A model generated the notes under the pieces. It ran no database searches and was not told the DNA's origin. It saw nothing but the letters and a program-made list of their open reading frames with translations. Both the position numbers and the translations under genes were made by a program. A DNA stretch of 6,441 bases from Treponema sp. (GTDB lineage: Bacteria; Spirochaetota; Spirochaetia; Treponematales; Treponemataceae), in the NCBI GenBank assembly GCA_022510885.1, contig JAFLSP010000099.1:1-6441 (forward strand), read 5' to 3'. This document shows, one piece after another, positions 1 through 5,646 of the stretch (positions are counted from its first letter, which is position 1; the number at the start of each line of letters is the position of its first letter).

Positions 1-287
1 GTCGTAATCGGATCGTACTTGTAATCATTTTCAGTCAAAGTAAAACGCTCGCGGCTCGTCGGATGGATTCCCGTCACTTCGATTATCGAATTGAAAATGA
101 GCACGGTAGAAATGTTTCCAGTCGCGTTGTTTACGCCGGTGTTGACGTAGGTTTTTACGCCGACAGGATTTTCGATAGCCGGAGTTTCGGCAATCGGAAT
201 TTCAGCAATTTCCTGTTGAGTCGTCTTGCATGAAAAAAGTGTCGCAAAAAGGGCGCACGCCGCAATAAAGTAAATTATTCTTTTCAT
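1..287 (-). CDS. Putative lipoprotein, unknown function (C-terminus cut by window edge)
   Basis: The reading frame begins at an ATG at 287 and stays open to the left edge (95 codons visible, no stop). The N-terminus is a textbook lipoprotein signal: MKR, then a hydrophobic stretch (residues 4-18), then the lipobox L-F-S-C with Cys20 as the predicted lipidated residue. After it comes a short linker rich in E, I, P and T (about 24-42), then a part likely to be beta-rich with the segment STVLIFNSIIEVTG (60-73). It should be exported and anchored in a membrane. I do not recognise the family. Translation and the signal peptide are seen directly; the cell location is inferred from the lipobox. The gene is AT-richer than its neighbours and no good Shine-Dalgarno precedes the ATG. 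It appears to be the first gene of its own unit, with a possible promoter at 308-337. Confidence 0.75.
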   Translation of the reverse strand, partial: MKRIIYFIAACALFATLFSCKTTQQEIAEIPIAETPAIENPVGVKTYVNTGVNNATGNISTVLIFNSIIEVTGIHPTSRERFTLTENDYKYDPIT

Positions 288-307
288 AATAAAATTTTCG
301 GCAAAAT

Positions 308-337
308 GTTATGATTGATTTATGAAAATTTTATCAA
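308..337 (-). promoter_or_regulatory. Possible sigma-70 promoter of the left-edge lipoprotein gene
   Basis: On the minus strand a TTGATA hexamer (332-337) lies 18 bases before CATAAC (308-313), which matches four of six -10 positions. The surroundings are very AT-rich (28% G+C over 301-360). The predicted start would leave a leader of only about 13 bases. The -35 is good, the -10 weak; other AT-rich hexamers nearby could serve instead. Confidence 0.3.
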
Positions 338-372
338 AACGAAAATCTCGCTCATTGCACTGCGATTTTTCG
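336..372 (-). terminator. Terminator-like hairpin after the small membrane-protein pair
   Basis: On the minus strand an arm CGAAAAATCGC (372 to 362) can pair with GCGAGATTTTCG (351 to 340) across a 10-base loop, with a small bulge, and is followed at once by TTTT (339-336) and further T-rich sequence. It starts 32 bases after the stop of the 404-718 gene and before the lipoprotein gene, where a terminator is expected. Because the arms are A- and T-rich on both sides it could work in both directions. The possible lipoprotein promoter overlaps its end. Confidence 0.45.
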
Positions 373-403
373 CGCACACATCGTTGTGGGGTGGGGCTAC
401 AAA

Positions 404-718
404 TCATAAGTTTTTAGAATGTTCTGCGCCGTGACGATGCGGCTTTGACGCAAATCCATCGTCTGCTTTCGCAAAGACCTCAAGCAGGACATAGAGCGCG
501 CTTCCTGCGGCAAGCACAATCAGGCCGAGAACGAAATCCCCCGCGCTCAGGTCGAAAAATCCTTCGCCCGCAAGCGCCGATGAGACCCCGTCCACGCACC
601 ACATCAGCGAGGCAGCCGCGAACGCGAGCGATGCCTTCCTCGCGCTTGAGCCGTCTTTTTTGACGCGCCCGAGCACGAAGAAAAACGCCGCCGCGACCGC
701 AGAGAGAATCAGGCACAT
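404..718 (-). CDS. Small membrane protein, unknown function (second of a pair)
   Basis: This 104-residue protein has three likely membrane segments: residues 1-18, 30-49 and 62-82. A basic stretch (RVKKDGSSARK, 18-28) separates the first two, and the tail is hydrophilic and His/Lys-containing. The second segment carries LMWCVDGV (38-45) and is followed by EGFFDLSAGD (52-61). The ATG at 718 lies inside the end of the upstream gene, giving a 10-base overlap (709-718) in another frame, so translation is probably coupled. From memory, similar small proteins with an L-M-W-x-V-D segment next to a partner like the upstream one occur in other anaerobes, but I cannot confirm this here. No catalytic motif is visible and no function is proposed. 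Confidence 0.75.
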   Translation of the reverse strand: MCLILSAVAAAFFFVLGRVKKDGSSARKASLAFAAASLMWCVDGVSSALAGEGFFDLSAGDFVLGLIVLAAGSALYVLLEVFAKADDGFASKPHRHGAEHSKNL

Positions 719-1077
719 CGCGCGATTCCAGCGTTTCCGCGTCTTCTGAAAACACGGCTCAGCGCGACATATCCCGCCCAGACCGCGGTCGTGAGCAGGG
801 CCATCGCCACTCCGACAGTCGCCATCTCTCGGAGCATCGCGGGGATTTCCGCAGGATTTCTCGCCGCCGTCAGAAACGGAGGGATGAAAGAAATCTCGCC
901 GTGATAGATATGCTCGACCGCGAGAAGCAGGCTTCCGCCGTAGAGCATGTTTTTCAGGACGGAAATCTTCTCCACGAAGTCACGCGCGATTCCGCCCTCG
1001 ACAGTCCGCTTTGCGAGCGCTTTCTCCGCCACGCTGATTCCCACAGCCTCGACGAAAGGTACGACAACACACGCCAT
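709..1077 (-). CDS. Small membrane protein with EHxxHGE motif, unknown function (first of a pair)
   Basis: This 122-residue protein starts at an ATG preceded by a strong Shine-Dalgarno (AGGAGG, spacing 5). It has a moderately hydrophobic N-terminus (1-17), an amphipathic charged section (18-42), a hydrophobic segment (43-55) running into EHIYHGE (55-61), a Pro-containing loop (FIPPFLTAARNPAE, 64-77), and a clear last membrane helix (about 88-107) ending in a basic RRR tail. The segment LREMATVGVAMALLTTAVWAG is typical of this little-known family as I remember it. The clustered E55, H56, H59 and E61 beside the membrane could bind a metal; this is inference. It overlaps the downstream membrane gene by 10 bases, suggesting the two act together. 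A terminator-like hairpin stands directly upstream of its ribosome binding site. Confidence 0.8.
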   Translation of the reverse strand: MACVVVPFVEAVGISVAEKALAKRTVEGGIARDFVEKISVLKNMLYGGSLLLAVEHIYHGEISFIPPFLTAARNPAEIPAMLREMATVGVAMALLTTAVWAGYVALSRVFRRRGNAGIARCA

Positions 1078-1092
1078 TTTGGCCTCCTAATA

Positions 1093-1114
1093 AAAGCCGA
1101 AGCACCTCGGCTTT
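1093..1114 (-). terminator. Terminator-like hairpin between larC and the membrane pair
   Basis: An 8-bp perfect stem (AAAGCCGA at 1114-1107 with TCGGCTTT at 1100-1093, minus strand) closes a 6-base loop and is followed by TATTA. It lies 127 bases after the larC stop and is the likely end of the reductase-lar operon. It also ends only three bases before the AGGAGG (1083-1088) of the next gene, so it could instead act as an attenuator or control access to that ribosome binding site. Confidence 0.55.
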
Positions 1115-1152
1115 CAGTTTGATTTTGCGCCGCCCGCAGCAAGCGAAGCGAC

Positions 1153-1158
1153 ATTTTA
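1153..1158 (-). promoter_or_regulatory. Weak -10 candidate for the membrane pair
   Basis: TAAAAT on the minus strand (five of six matches to TATAAT) lies in the gap between larC and the membrane pair. I find no convincing -35 at 16-18 bases. If used, the transcript would start before the hairpin at 1093-1114 and carry it as a leader structure. The rest of the 1115-1241 gap shows no other gene or clear signal. Confidence 0.2.
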
Positions 1159-1241
1159 TGAATGGAGCTCTCAACGAAAACTCCAAATTGAAATTGCGCG
1201 GGCAAGCAAAAACTCGTCAGCAACTTGTTGCGGCGCAATCC

Positions 1242-2558
1242 TCAATCCTGACAATTCGCCTCCGCAATCCTCGCGATTTCCCGGTAAACGAAATCGAAGG
1301 CGAGCCCCTGCTCCTTGCAGATTTTCCGGACGCTCTCGTATTCGGGGTAGGCCTTTCTCACGCCGAGCGCGTCCACGGTTTTCACGTCCGCGTCTCCCCA
1401 TGGAGTGCGGACGGACACGATTTTCCGCGCGAGTACCGACCGCTCCATACTGCACTTCCTGATTCCGATTGTCGTGGAATTCTGGAAAATGATTCTTTCA
1501 AGGGCGGGAACTCTCTCCTGTTCGGCGATGACGGTCAGAAGGTAGGCGGGGCGGTTTTTCTTCATGAAGCACGGAATGAAATTCGCGTCGTGCGCGCCCG
1601 CCTCAAAAAGCAGCTCAAGCAGAAGCCCCAGGCTCTCGCCCGTAGAGTCATCGATTGTCGTTTCGAGCTTCACGATTTTCGCCGCCGCAGATTTTTCATC
1701 TTCTTCTATAATAAACGCCCGCAGAATGCTCGGCCGCTCGTACTCGCGCTTTCCCGCGCCAAGCCCGATTTTCCTCACCGTGAAAGTCTCCGGCAGTTTG
1801 GAATGCGTCTTGACCGCCGCCACAAAAGCCGCCCCCGTCGGCGTGACGAATTCTCCGTGCGCGTCCGAAATCGAAAGGCAAAGCGAATACTCCGCCGCGA
1901 TGTTCGCCACGGCAGGCACGGGCACCGGAATGATTCCGTGCTGGCAGCGGATGGTGCCGCTTCCCTCAAAAAGGCGCGGAACGTACACGCGCCCAACGCC
2001 AAGGCTCTCAAAGCAGACCGCAAGCGCAATCACGTCCGCAATCGAGTCGAGCGCGCCCACCTCGTGGAAATGCACCTCGTCGCGCGGGATTCCGTGCGCC
2101 TTCGCCTCAGCGTCCGCAAGGATGCCGAAGATTTTGTGCGCGAGGCTTTTCGCGCCGTCGGTCATGTCCGTGCCGTCGATTATGCGGGCGATTTCCGCAA
2201 GCCCCCGATGCTCGTGATGATGTTCGTGATGTTCGTGCGCATGGTGCTCGCCGTGGGAATGGTCATGTCCGTGGCGGTGCTCCGCGTGCTCGTGTGGATG
2301 AACGTGGTCGCTTTCATGGCCGAAAAGGTATTCCATGTCGTGGTCGTGGTTTTCGTGCTCCTTGTCGAGCATGACGTTGAAGTCGCAGCAGTCGATTCCC
2401 GATTTCTTCACGCGCGAAATCTCGAAGCGGAATCCGCCGGCGGGAACGGACTCAAGCGCCCTGCGCACCGCGTTCTCGTCCGCGCCCGCGTCGAGCAGCG
2501 CCGCCACCGCCATGTCCCCGCTGATTCCAGACGCACACTCAAGGTAAAGGCTTTTCAT
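1242..2558 (-). CDS. larC: LarC: nickel insertion enzyme for the NPN cofactor (full-length, His-rich)
   Basis: LarC is the CTP-dependent nickel insertase (cyclometallase) that completes the nickel-pincer nucleotide by placing Ni into the bis-thiocarboxylated pyridinium nucleotide. The 438-residue frame starts at 2558 (MKSLYLECASGISGDM, the family start), with GGAGG seven bases before the ATG inside larB; the ATGA overlap couples the two. Family blocks are clear: the N-terminal ECASGISGDM, VHFHEVGALDSIADV (162-176), the IIPVPVPA segment (209-216), EFVTPTGAA (236-244), the TTIDDSTGE block (300-308) and KKNRPAYLL (333-341). Residues 68-117 hold 22 histidines in 50 positions, a probable nickel-binding or nickel-storing loop. 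In Lactobacillus plantarum larC is split into larC1 and larC2 joined by programmed frameshifting; here it is one unbroken frame. It is the last gene of the operon. Confidence 0.95.
   Translation of the reverse strand: MKSLYLECASGISGDMAVAALLDAGADENAVRRALESVPAGGFRFEISRVKKSGIDCCDFNVMLDKEHENHDHDMEYLFGHESDHVHPHEHAEHRHGHDHSHGEHHAHEHHEHHHEHRGLAEIARIIDGTDMTDGAKSLAHKIFGILADAEAKAHGIPRDEVHFHEVGALDSIADVIALAVCFESLGVGRVYVPRLFEGSGTIRCQHGIIPVPVPAVANIAAEYSLCLSISDAHGEFVTPTGAAFVAAVKTHSKLPETFTVRKIGLGAGKREYERPSILRAFIIEEDEKSAAAKIVKLETTIDDSTGESLGLLLELLFEAGAHDANFIPCFMKKNRPAYLLTVIAEQERVPALERIIFQNSTTIGIRKCSMERSVLARKIVSVRTPWGDADVKTVDALGVRKAYPEYESVRKICKEQGLAFDFVYREIARIAEANCQD
2208..2357 (-). other. His-rich metal-binding region of LarC
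   Basis: This stretch encodes LarC residues 68-117, with 22 His plus many Asp and Glu residues, in runs such as HGHDHSHGEHHAHEHHEHHH. It sits between the N-terminal domain and the first helix of the next conserved block (GLAEIARIIDG). His-rich tracts are common in nickel chaperones; nickel binding here is inferred. The DNA is correspondingly low in complexity (repeated CAT/CAC and GAG/GAC codons), so its length may vary between strains. Confidence 0.8.
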
Positions 2559-3247
2559 AGGATTCCCTCCGCAAGCCGGTTTATCTGCGTCGCGATGTAG
2601 CCCGCGCCGTAGCCGTTGTCTATGTTCACCACGGAAATTCCGTTCGCGCACGAGTTGAGCATCGTCATGAGCGCGGAAAGCCCGCCGAAATTCGCGCCGT
2701 AGCCCACAGAGGTGGGAACGCAGATGACGGGGACTTTCACAAGCCCTCCGATGACCGAGGCGAGCGCGCCCTCCATTCCTGCCACCGCAATCACGGCGTT
2801 CGCCCTGCGAATCTCGTCGATTTTGGAGAGAAGCCTGTGGATGCCGGTCACGCCCACGTCGTAGAACCGCTCCGCCTTCGTGCCGAAATACTCCGCCGTC
2901 CGCGCGGCTTCCTCCGCCACTGGAATGTCGGCGGTGCCCGCCGTGCAGACGGCGACAAGCCCGCTTTTCTCGTGTTCCGGGGCGTTCTCGTTTTTCGCGC
3001 AAAGCGTCCGTGAGACTTCATCGTACTCGACTTTTGCCGCAGGAAGGCTTTCTTTTATGAGCGCGGCCTGGCTTTCGCTCGCGCGCGTTCCGAAGACATC
3101 GCCGTATTTTTCAAAGAGGGCGGAGTAAATCTTCACGAGGTGCTCGTCCGCCTTGCCCTGGCAGAAGACGACTTCGCGGAAGCCTGTGCGCCTCTCGCGG
3201 TCGGTGTCGAGCTTCGCGAATCCGAGGTCCAGCGTGCCTTCCGTCAT
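2555..3247 (-). CDS. larB: LarB: pyridinium-3,5-biscarboxylic acid mononucleotide synthase
   Basis: LarB carries out the first step of nickel-pincer nucleotide synthesis: it carboxylates C5 of the nicotinate ring of NaAD and hydrolyses the phosphoanhydride, releasing AMP. The 230-residue protein has the N-terminal LarB block (LGFAKLDTDR, then FREVVFCQGK, 23-32) and a C-terminal PurE-like carboxylase domain: CTAGTADIPVAEEA (101-114), VAGMEGALASVIGGL (155-169), VPTSVGYGANFGG (177-189) and MLNSCANG (196-203). Cys200 in that last block is probably the residue that forms the covalent pyridinium adduct in the Lactobacillus enzyme (Cys221 there); the equivalence is my alignment by eye. The start is about 20 residues shorter than many homologues, but its ATG overlaps the larE stop in ATGA, so I keep it. 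GGGGTG precedes it as a Shine-Dalgarno. Confidence 0.95.
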   Translation of the reverse strand: MTEGTLDLGFAKLDTDRERRTGFREVVFCQGKADEHLVKIYSALFEKYGDVFGTRASESQAALIKESLPAAKVEYDEVSRTLCAKNENAPEHEKSGLVAVCTAGTADIPVAEEAARTAEYFGTKAERFYDVGVTGIHRLLSKIDEIRRANAVIAVAGMEGALASVIGGLVKVPVICVPTSVGYGANFGGLSALMTMLNSCANGISVVNIDNGYGAGYIATQINRLAEGIL

Positions 3248-4065
3248 CCGCGCACCCCGGCATTCATCGAGCCGCTCTTGAATCCGCTCAAGTCCATCGC
3301 CACGAAGTCGAAGCCGAGCCGCTTGATTTCCGCGGCGACTTCGCTCCGAATCGCAAGAAGTCTTTCCATGTCGCCCGGCATGACCTCGATTCTCGCGACG
3401 TTCCCGTGGGCGCGCACCCGGAACTGCGAGAAGCCCCTCTCAAGGAGGAAGCCCTCCGCCTGCTCGACCATGCGGATTCTTTCGAGCGTGAGCGTCTCCC
3501 CGTAGGCGAAGCGGCTCGCAAGGCACGGAGACGAGGGCTTGTCCCATGTGGGAAGCCCCGCCTCTTTTGACGCGAGGCGGATTTCATCTTTCGTGAAGCC
3601 GCATTCGCGGAGCGGGCTTTTTATGCCCAGCTCCTCAAGCGCGAGAAGTCCCGGCCGGTAGTCGCCCATGTCATCGACGTTCGTTCCCTCCGCCACGTGC
3701 AAGATTCCGTTTTCATTCGCAAGGTTTTTCATGTCGGCGTAGAGGCTTTTCTTGCAGAAGTAGCAGCGGTTCGCGGGATTTTTCCTGATGTCCTCGTCGT
3801 CAAGCGGATTCGCCTCAAGCTCGAACAGCCTGATTCCGTTCGCAGCGCAGAATTCCCGCGCGGCACGAATGTCGCGCTCGGGCACAAAGCACGATGACTC
3901 TGTCACCGCCACCGCCCGCTCGCCCAGAACGTCATGCGCCGTCTTCAAAAGAAAGGTCGAGTCCACCCCGCCCGAAAAGGCGACCGCCACGCTTCCGAGC
4001 GACCTCAGATATTCATTAAGTGCGGAAATCTTTTTTCCGATGTCAGAAGAATTGTCTAAATCCAT
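3244..4065 (-). CDS. larE: LarE: ATP-dependent sulfur transferase for the NPN cofactor
   Basis: LarE adenylates the two carboxylates of the LarB product and replaces them with thiocarboxylates. The 273-residue protein shows the PP-loop ATP pyrophosphatase signature SGGVDST (31-37), then NRCYFCKKSLY (99-109), the EGTNVDD block (126-132), RPGLLALEELGIKSPL (137-152), and KPSSPCLASRF (176-186). Two LarE types are known: one in which a single cysteine gives up its sulfur and becomes dehydroalanine (L. plantarum Cys176), and one in which three cysteines hold a [4Fe-4S] cluster (Thermotoga maritima). Here C101, C104 and C181 are present in the relevant blocks, so the cluster type is possible; by eye I cannot decide. 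It follows the reductase gene by 21 bases and overlaps larB by ATGA, so it belongs to the same operon. Confidence 0.95.
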   Translation of the reverse strand: MDLDNSSDIGKKISALNEYLRSLGSVAVAFSGGVDSTFLLKTAHDVLGERAVAVTESSCFVPERDIRAAREFCAANGIRLFELEANPLDDEDIRKNPANRCYFCKKSLYADMKNLANENGILHVAEGTNVDDMGDYRPGLLALEELGIKSPLRECGFTKDEIRLASKEAGLPTWDKPSSPCLASRFAYGETLTLERIRMVEQAEGFLLERGFSQFRVRAHGNVARIEVMPGDMERLLAIRSEVAAEIKRLGFDFVAMDLSGFKSGSMNAGVRG

Positions 4066-4086
4066 GTCTCACCCGCCGATTCCGCC

Positions 4087-5217
4087 CTATGCGCCAAACT
4101 GTGCCGCGCACTCCGCAAGCCGCGCAATCACATCAATCTGCTGCGGGCATGCCCGCTCGCACTGACCGCACTTGATGCAGTCGCCCGCCTTTCCCGCGCC
4201 CTCCGTTGCCCTTGCATATTGCCGGCATCCTTCATCGAGCTGCCCCCAGACAAGCTGCTGGTTGCGGGCGGCAAAAATCTCCGGGATGCGGATTTTCTTC
4301 GGGCATCCGTCAGTGCAGTAATGGCACGCCGTGCAGGGGATGGACTTGATTCCTCCGATGATTTCCTGCGCTCTGCGGATTACGTCCTGCTCCTTCCGGT
4401 CGAGCGGTTTAAAATCTTTCATATAAGAAATATTGTCCTGCATCTGCGCAAGGTTCGACATTCCCGAAAGCACGGTGATGATGCCTTCGAGCGAGGCGGC
4501 GTAGCGCACCGCCCATGACGCGAACGAGGCGTTCGGATTCGCCTCCTCAAAGGCTTCGCGCACGTCCTTGGGAGGATTCGCGAGCGCGCCGCCTTTGACC
4601 GGCTCCATGACGACGATGGACTTTCCGTGCTTCCTTGCCACCTCGTAGTTTGCCCGTGAGACGACCTGCGGATTCTCCCAGTCCGCGTAATTGAGCTGAA
4701 GCTGCACGAATTCCACATCAGGGTGGGATGTCAGAACCTCGTCCAGAATTTCGGGCGTGGCGTGGAAAGAGAATCCCCAGTGCTTGATGAGACCCTTCGC
4801 CTTCTGCTCCTTCACGAAATCCCAGATGTGGTATTTCTCGTACAGTTTGTAGTTGCCCGCCTGCAGCGCATGAAGGAGATAGTAGTCAAAATATCCCGCT
4901 CCCGTGCGCTCAAGGCTCGTGTAGAACTGCTGCTTCGCGCTCTTCTCATCGTGCGCGCCCATCCATGCGCACAGTTTTGTGCACAGCGTGAAGCTCTCGC
5001 GCGGATAGCGGTCAACAAGCGCCGCCCTCGCGGCCTTCTCCGACTCGCCGCCGTCATAGACATACGCGGTATCGAAATACGTGAAGCCCGCCTGCATGAA
5101 CAAATCGACCATCCGCTTGGTCTGCTCGATGTCGATTGTCTTTCCGTCCGCAAGTTTCGGCAGCCGCATGAGACCGAAGCCGAGCTTGGGAGTGTCCGCT
5201 CCAAAATACTGTTCCAT
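4087..5217 (-). CDS. Aldo/keto reductase with C-terminal 2x[4Fe-4S] ferredoxin domain
   Basis: This is a 376-residue NAD(P)H-type aldo/keto reductase fused to a ferredoxin-like tail. The barrel carries the usual tetrad: Asp49 and Tyr54 (FDTAYVY), Lys81 and His116 (YYLLHAL), followed by GFSFHA (148-153) and VVMEPVKGG (202-210). The tail has C295-x2-C298-x2-C301-x3-C305-P and C347-x2-C350-x2-C353-x3-C357-P, enough for two [4Fe-4S] clusters. Such fusions are common in anaerobes (COG1453-like); their substrates are mostly unknown, so no specific reaction is claimed. I chose the ATG at 5217 because GGAG lies six bases upstream and the family start (YFGADTPKLGFGLMRLP) follows at once; a longer in-frame start at 5382 would run across the promoter. 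It is first in the operon, 21 bases before larE, but has no known role in the NPN pathway. Confidence 0.93.
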   Translation of the reverse strand: MEQYFGADTPKLGFGLMRLPKLADGKTIDIEQTKRMVDLFMQAGFTYFDTAYVYDGGESEKAARAALVDRYPRESFTLCTKLCAWMGAHDEKSAKQQFYTSLERTGAGYFDYYLLHALQAGNYKLYEKYHIWDFVKEQKAKGLIKHWGFSFHATPEILDEVLTSHPDVEFVQLQLNYADWENPQVVSRANYEVARKHGKSIVVMEPVKGGALANPPKDVREAFEEANPNASFASWAVRYAASLEGIITVLSGMSNLAQMQDNISYMKDFKPLDRKEQDVIRRAQEIIGGIKSIPCTACHYCTDGCPKKIRIPEIFAARNQQLVWGQLDEGCRQYARATEGAGKAGDCIKCGQCERACPQQIDVIARLAECAAQFGA

Positions 5218-5255
5218 AAAAAACTCCGTGATTTCTGATTGTTTTTTGAACCTGT

Positions 5256-5292
5256 TTCCCGATTTGCGGGAACACCTCAAACGCCATTTGAG
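5256..5292 (-). promoter_or_regulatory. Two hairpins in the leader of the reductase-lar operon
   Basis: On the minus strand the roughly 92-base leader can fold two adjacent small stems: CTCAAA with TTTGAG (5292-5287 with 5281-5276, 5-base loop) and TTCCCG with CGGGAA (5272-5267 with 5261-5256, 5-base loop). No T-run follows, so they are not an ordinary terminator. They could affect message stability or control, or be chance; I do not recognise a known riboswitch. Confidence 0.35.
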
Positions 5293-5316
5293 CCTGCTTT
5301 TCAGTCCGCTGATGTC

Positions 5317-5347
5317 ATTATATGCGATGATGCCGAGGTGTGTACAA
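5317..5347 (-). promoter_or_regulatory. Sigma-70-type promoter of the reductase-larEBC operon
   Basis: A perfect TATAAT (5317-5322, minus strand) is preceded by TTGTAC (5342-5347) at 19 bases, or by TGTACA at 18 bases. The predicted start is near 5309, giving a leader of about 92 bases before the reductase ATG. It lies in the only sizeable gap upstream of the operon, about 110 bases downstream of the 23-bp repeat array. Confidence 0.55.
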
Positions 5348-5460
5348 TAGAACTTTCGCAAGGCGCATTGCGTGCGGCGCAAGGTGGGAAAGAAAAAAAT
5401 GTCCGCCTCGTTTACAGGATGATATTCACCGCCGTGCTATGCAAAGCGCAGTTTTCACTC

Positions 5461-5621
5461 TACTTGATGGTGCTTCAACTACGGACTTGACGGTGTGTTA
5501 AAGACGTATTTGAGGGTATATCAAAGACGGACTTGACGATGTGTCAAAGACGTATTTGAGGGTGTATCAACCACGTACTTGATGGTGTGTCAAAGACGTG
5601 CTTGACGGTATGTCAACCACG
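5461..5621. repeat. Seven tandem 23-bp repeats, each with an internal TTGA-N7-TCAA dyad
   Basis: Seven head-to-tail copies, each exactly 23 bp with no indels, begin at 5461, 5484, 5507, 5530, 5553, 5576 and 5599. Read on the plus strand, TTGA at unit positions 4-7 and ACG at 21-23 are invariant, and TCAA at 15-18 is changed only in copy 2 (TTAA). The two arms form a dyad centred on position 11; in copies 4 and 7 it extends to TTGAC/GTCAA, a 5-bp stem with a 5-base loop. Copies 2+3 and 4+5 match at 41 of 46 positions, so a 46-bp duplication is part of its history. TGA occurs in each unit on both strands and 23 is not a multiple of three, so all frames are closed: the array is non-coding. No spacers are present, so it is not a CRISPR. 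A protein-binding array or minisatellite fits best. Confidence 0.9.
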
Positions 5622-5646
5622 CGCGGTCAGCTTTTCATGCGGGCCC

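Noticed and set aside
1115..1241. Possible small gene between larC and the membrane pair
   Set aside because: Short frames here have no Shine-Dalgarno and no recognisable protein features; the stretch looks like an untranslated 3' region.
1119..2600. 493-codon open frame on the plus strand
   Set aside because: It lies antisense to larC, which has full-length family homology; the predicted protein is Arg/Val-rich with no recognisable domain, a typical shadow in GC-rich DNA.
2559..3002. Longer upstream start for larC (in-frame extension inside larB)
   Set aside because: The extension is an Arg-rich out-of-frame reading of larB; the family start MKSLYLECASGISGDM, a Shine-Dalgarno and the ATGA overlap all support 2558.
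5218..5382. Longer upstream start of the aldo/keto reductase
   Set aside because: The extension runs over the TATAAT promoter and leader hairpins and has no family similarity; 5217 has a well-spaced GGAG.
5461..5621. CRISPR array
   Set aside because: The units abut with no spacers and vary in sequence, and no cas genes are present.
5461..5621. Repeat-encoded peptide
   Set aside because: TGA appears in every unit on both strands and the 23-bp period rotates it through all frames, so none stays open.
5461..5621. FNR/CRP-type operators
   Set aside because: The dyad is TTGA-N7-TCAA, one base wider than the FNR spacing, so assignment to that family is not supported.
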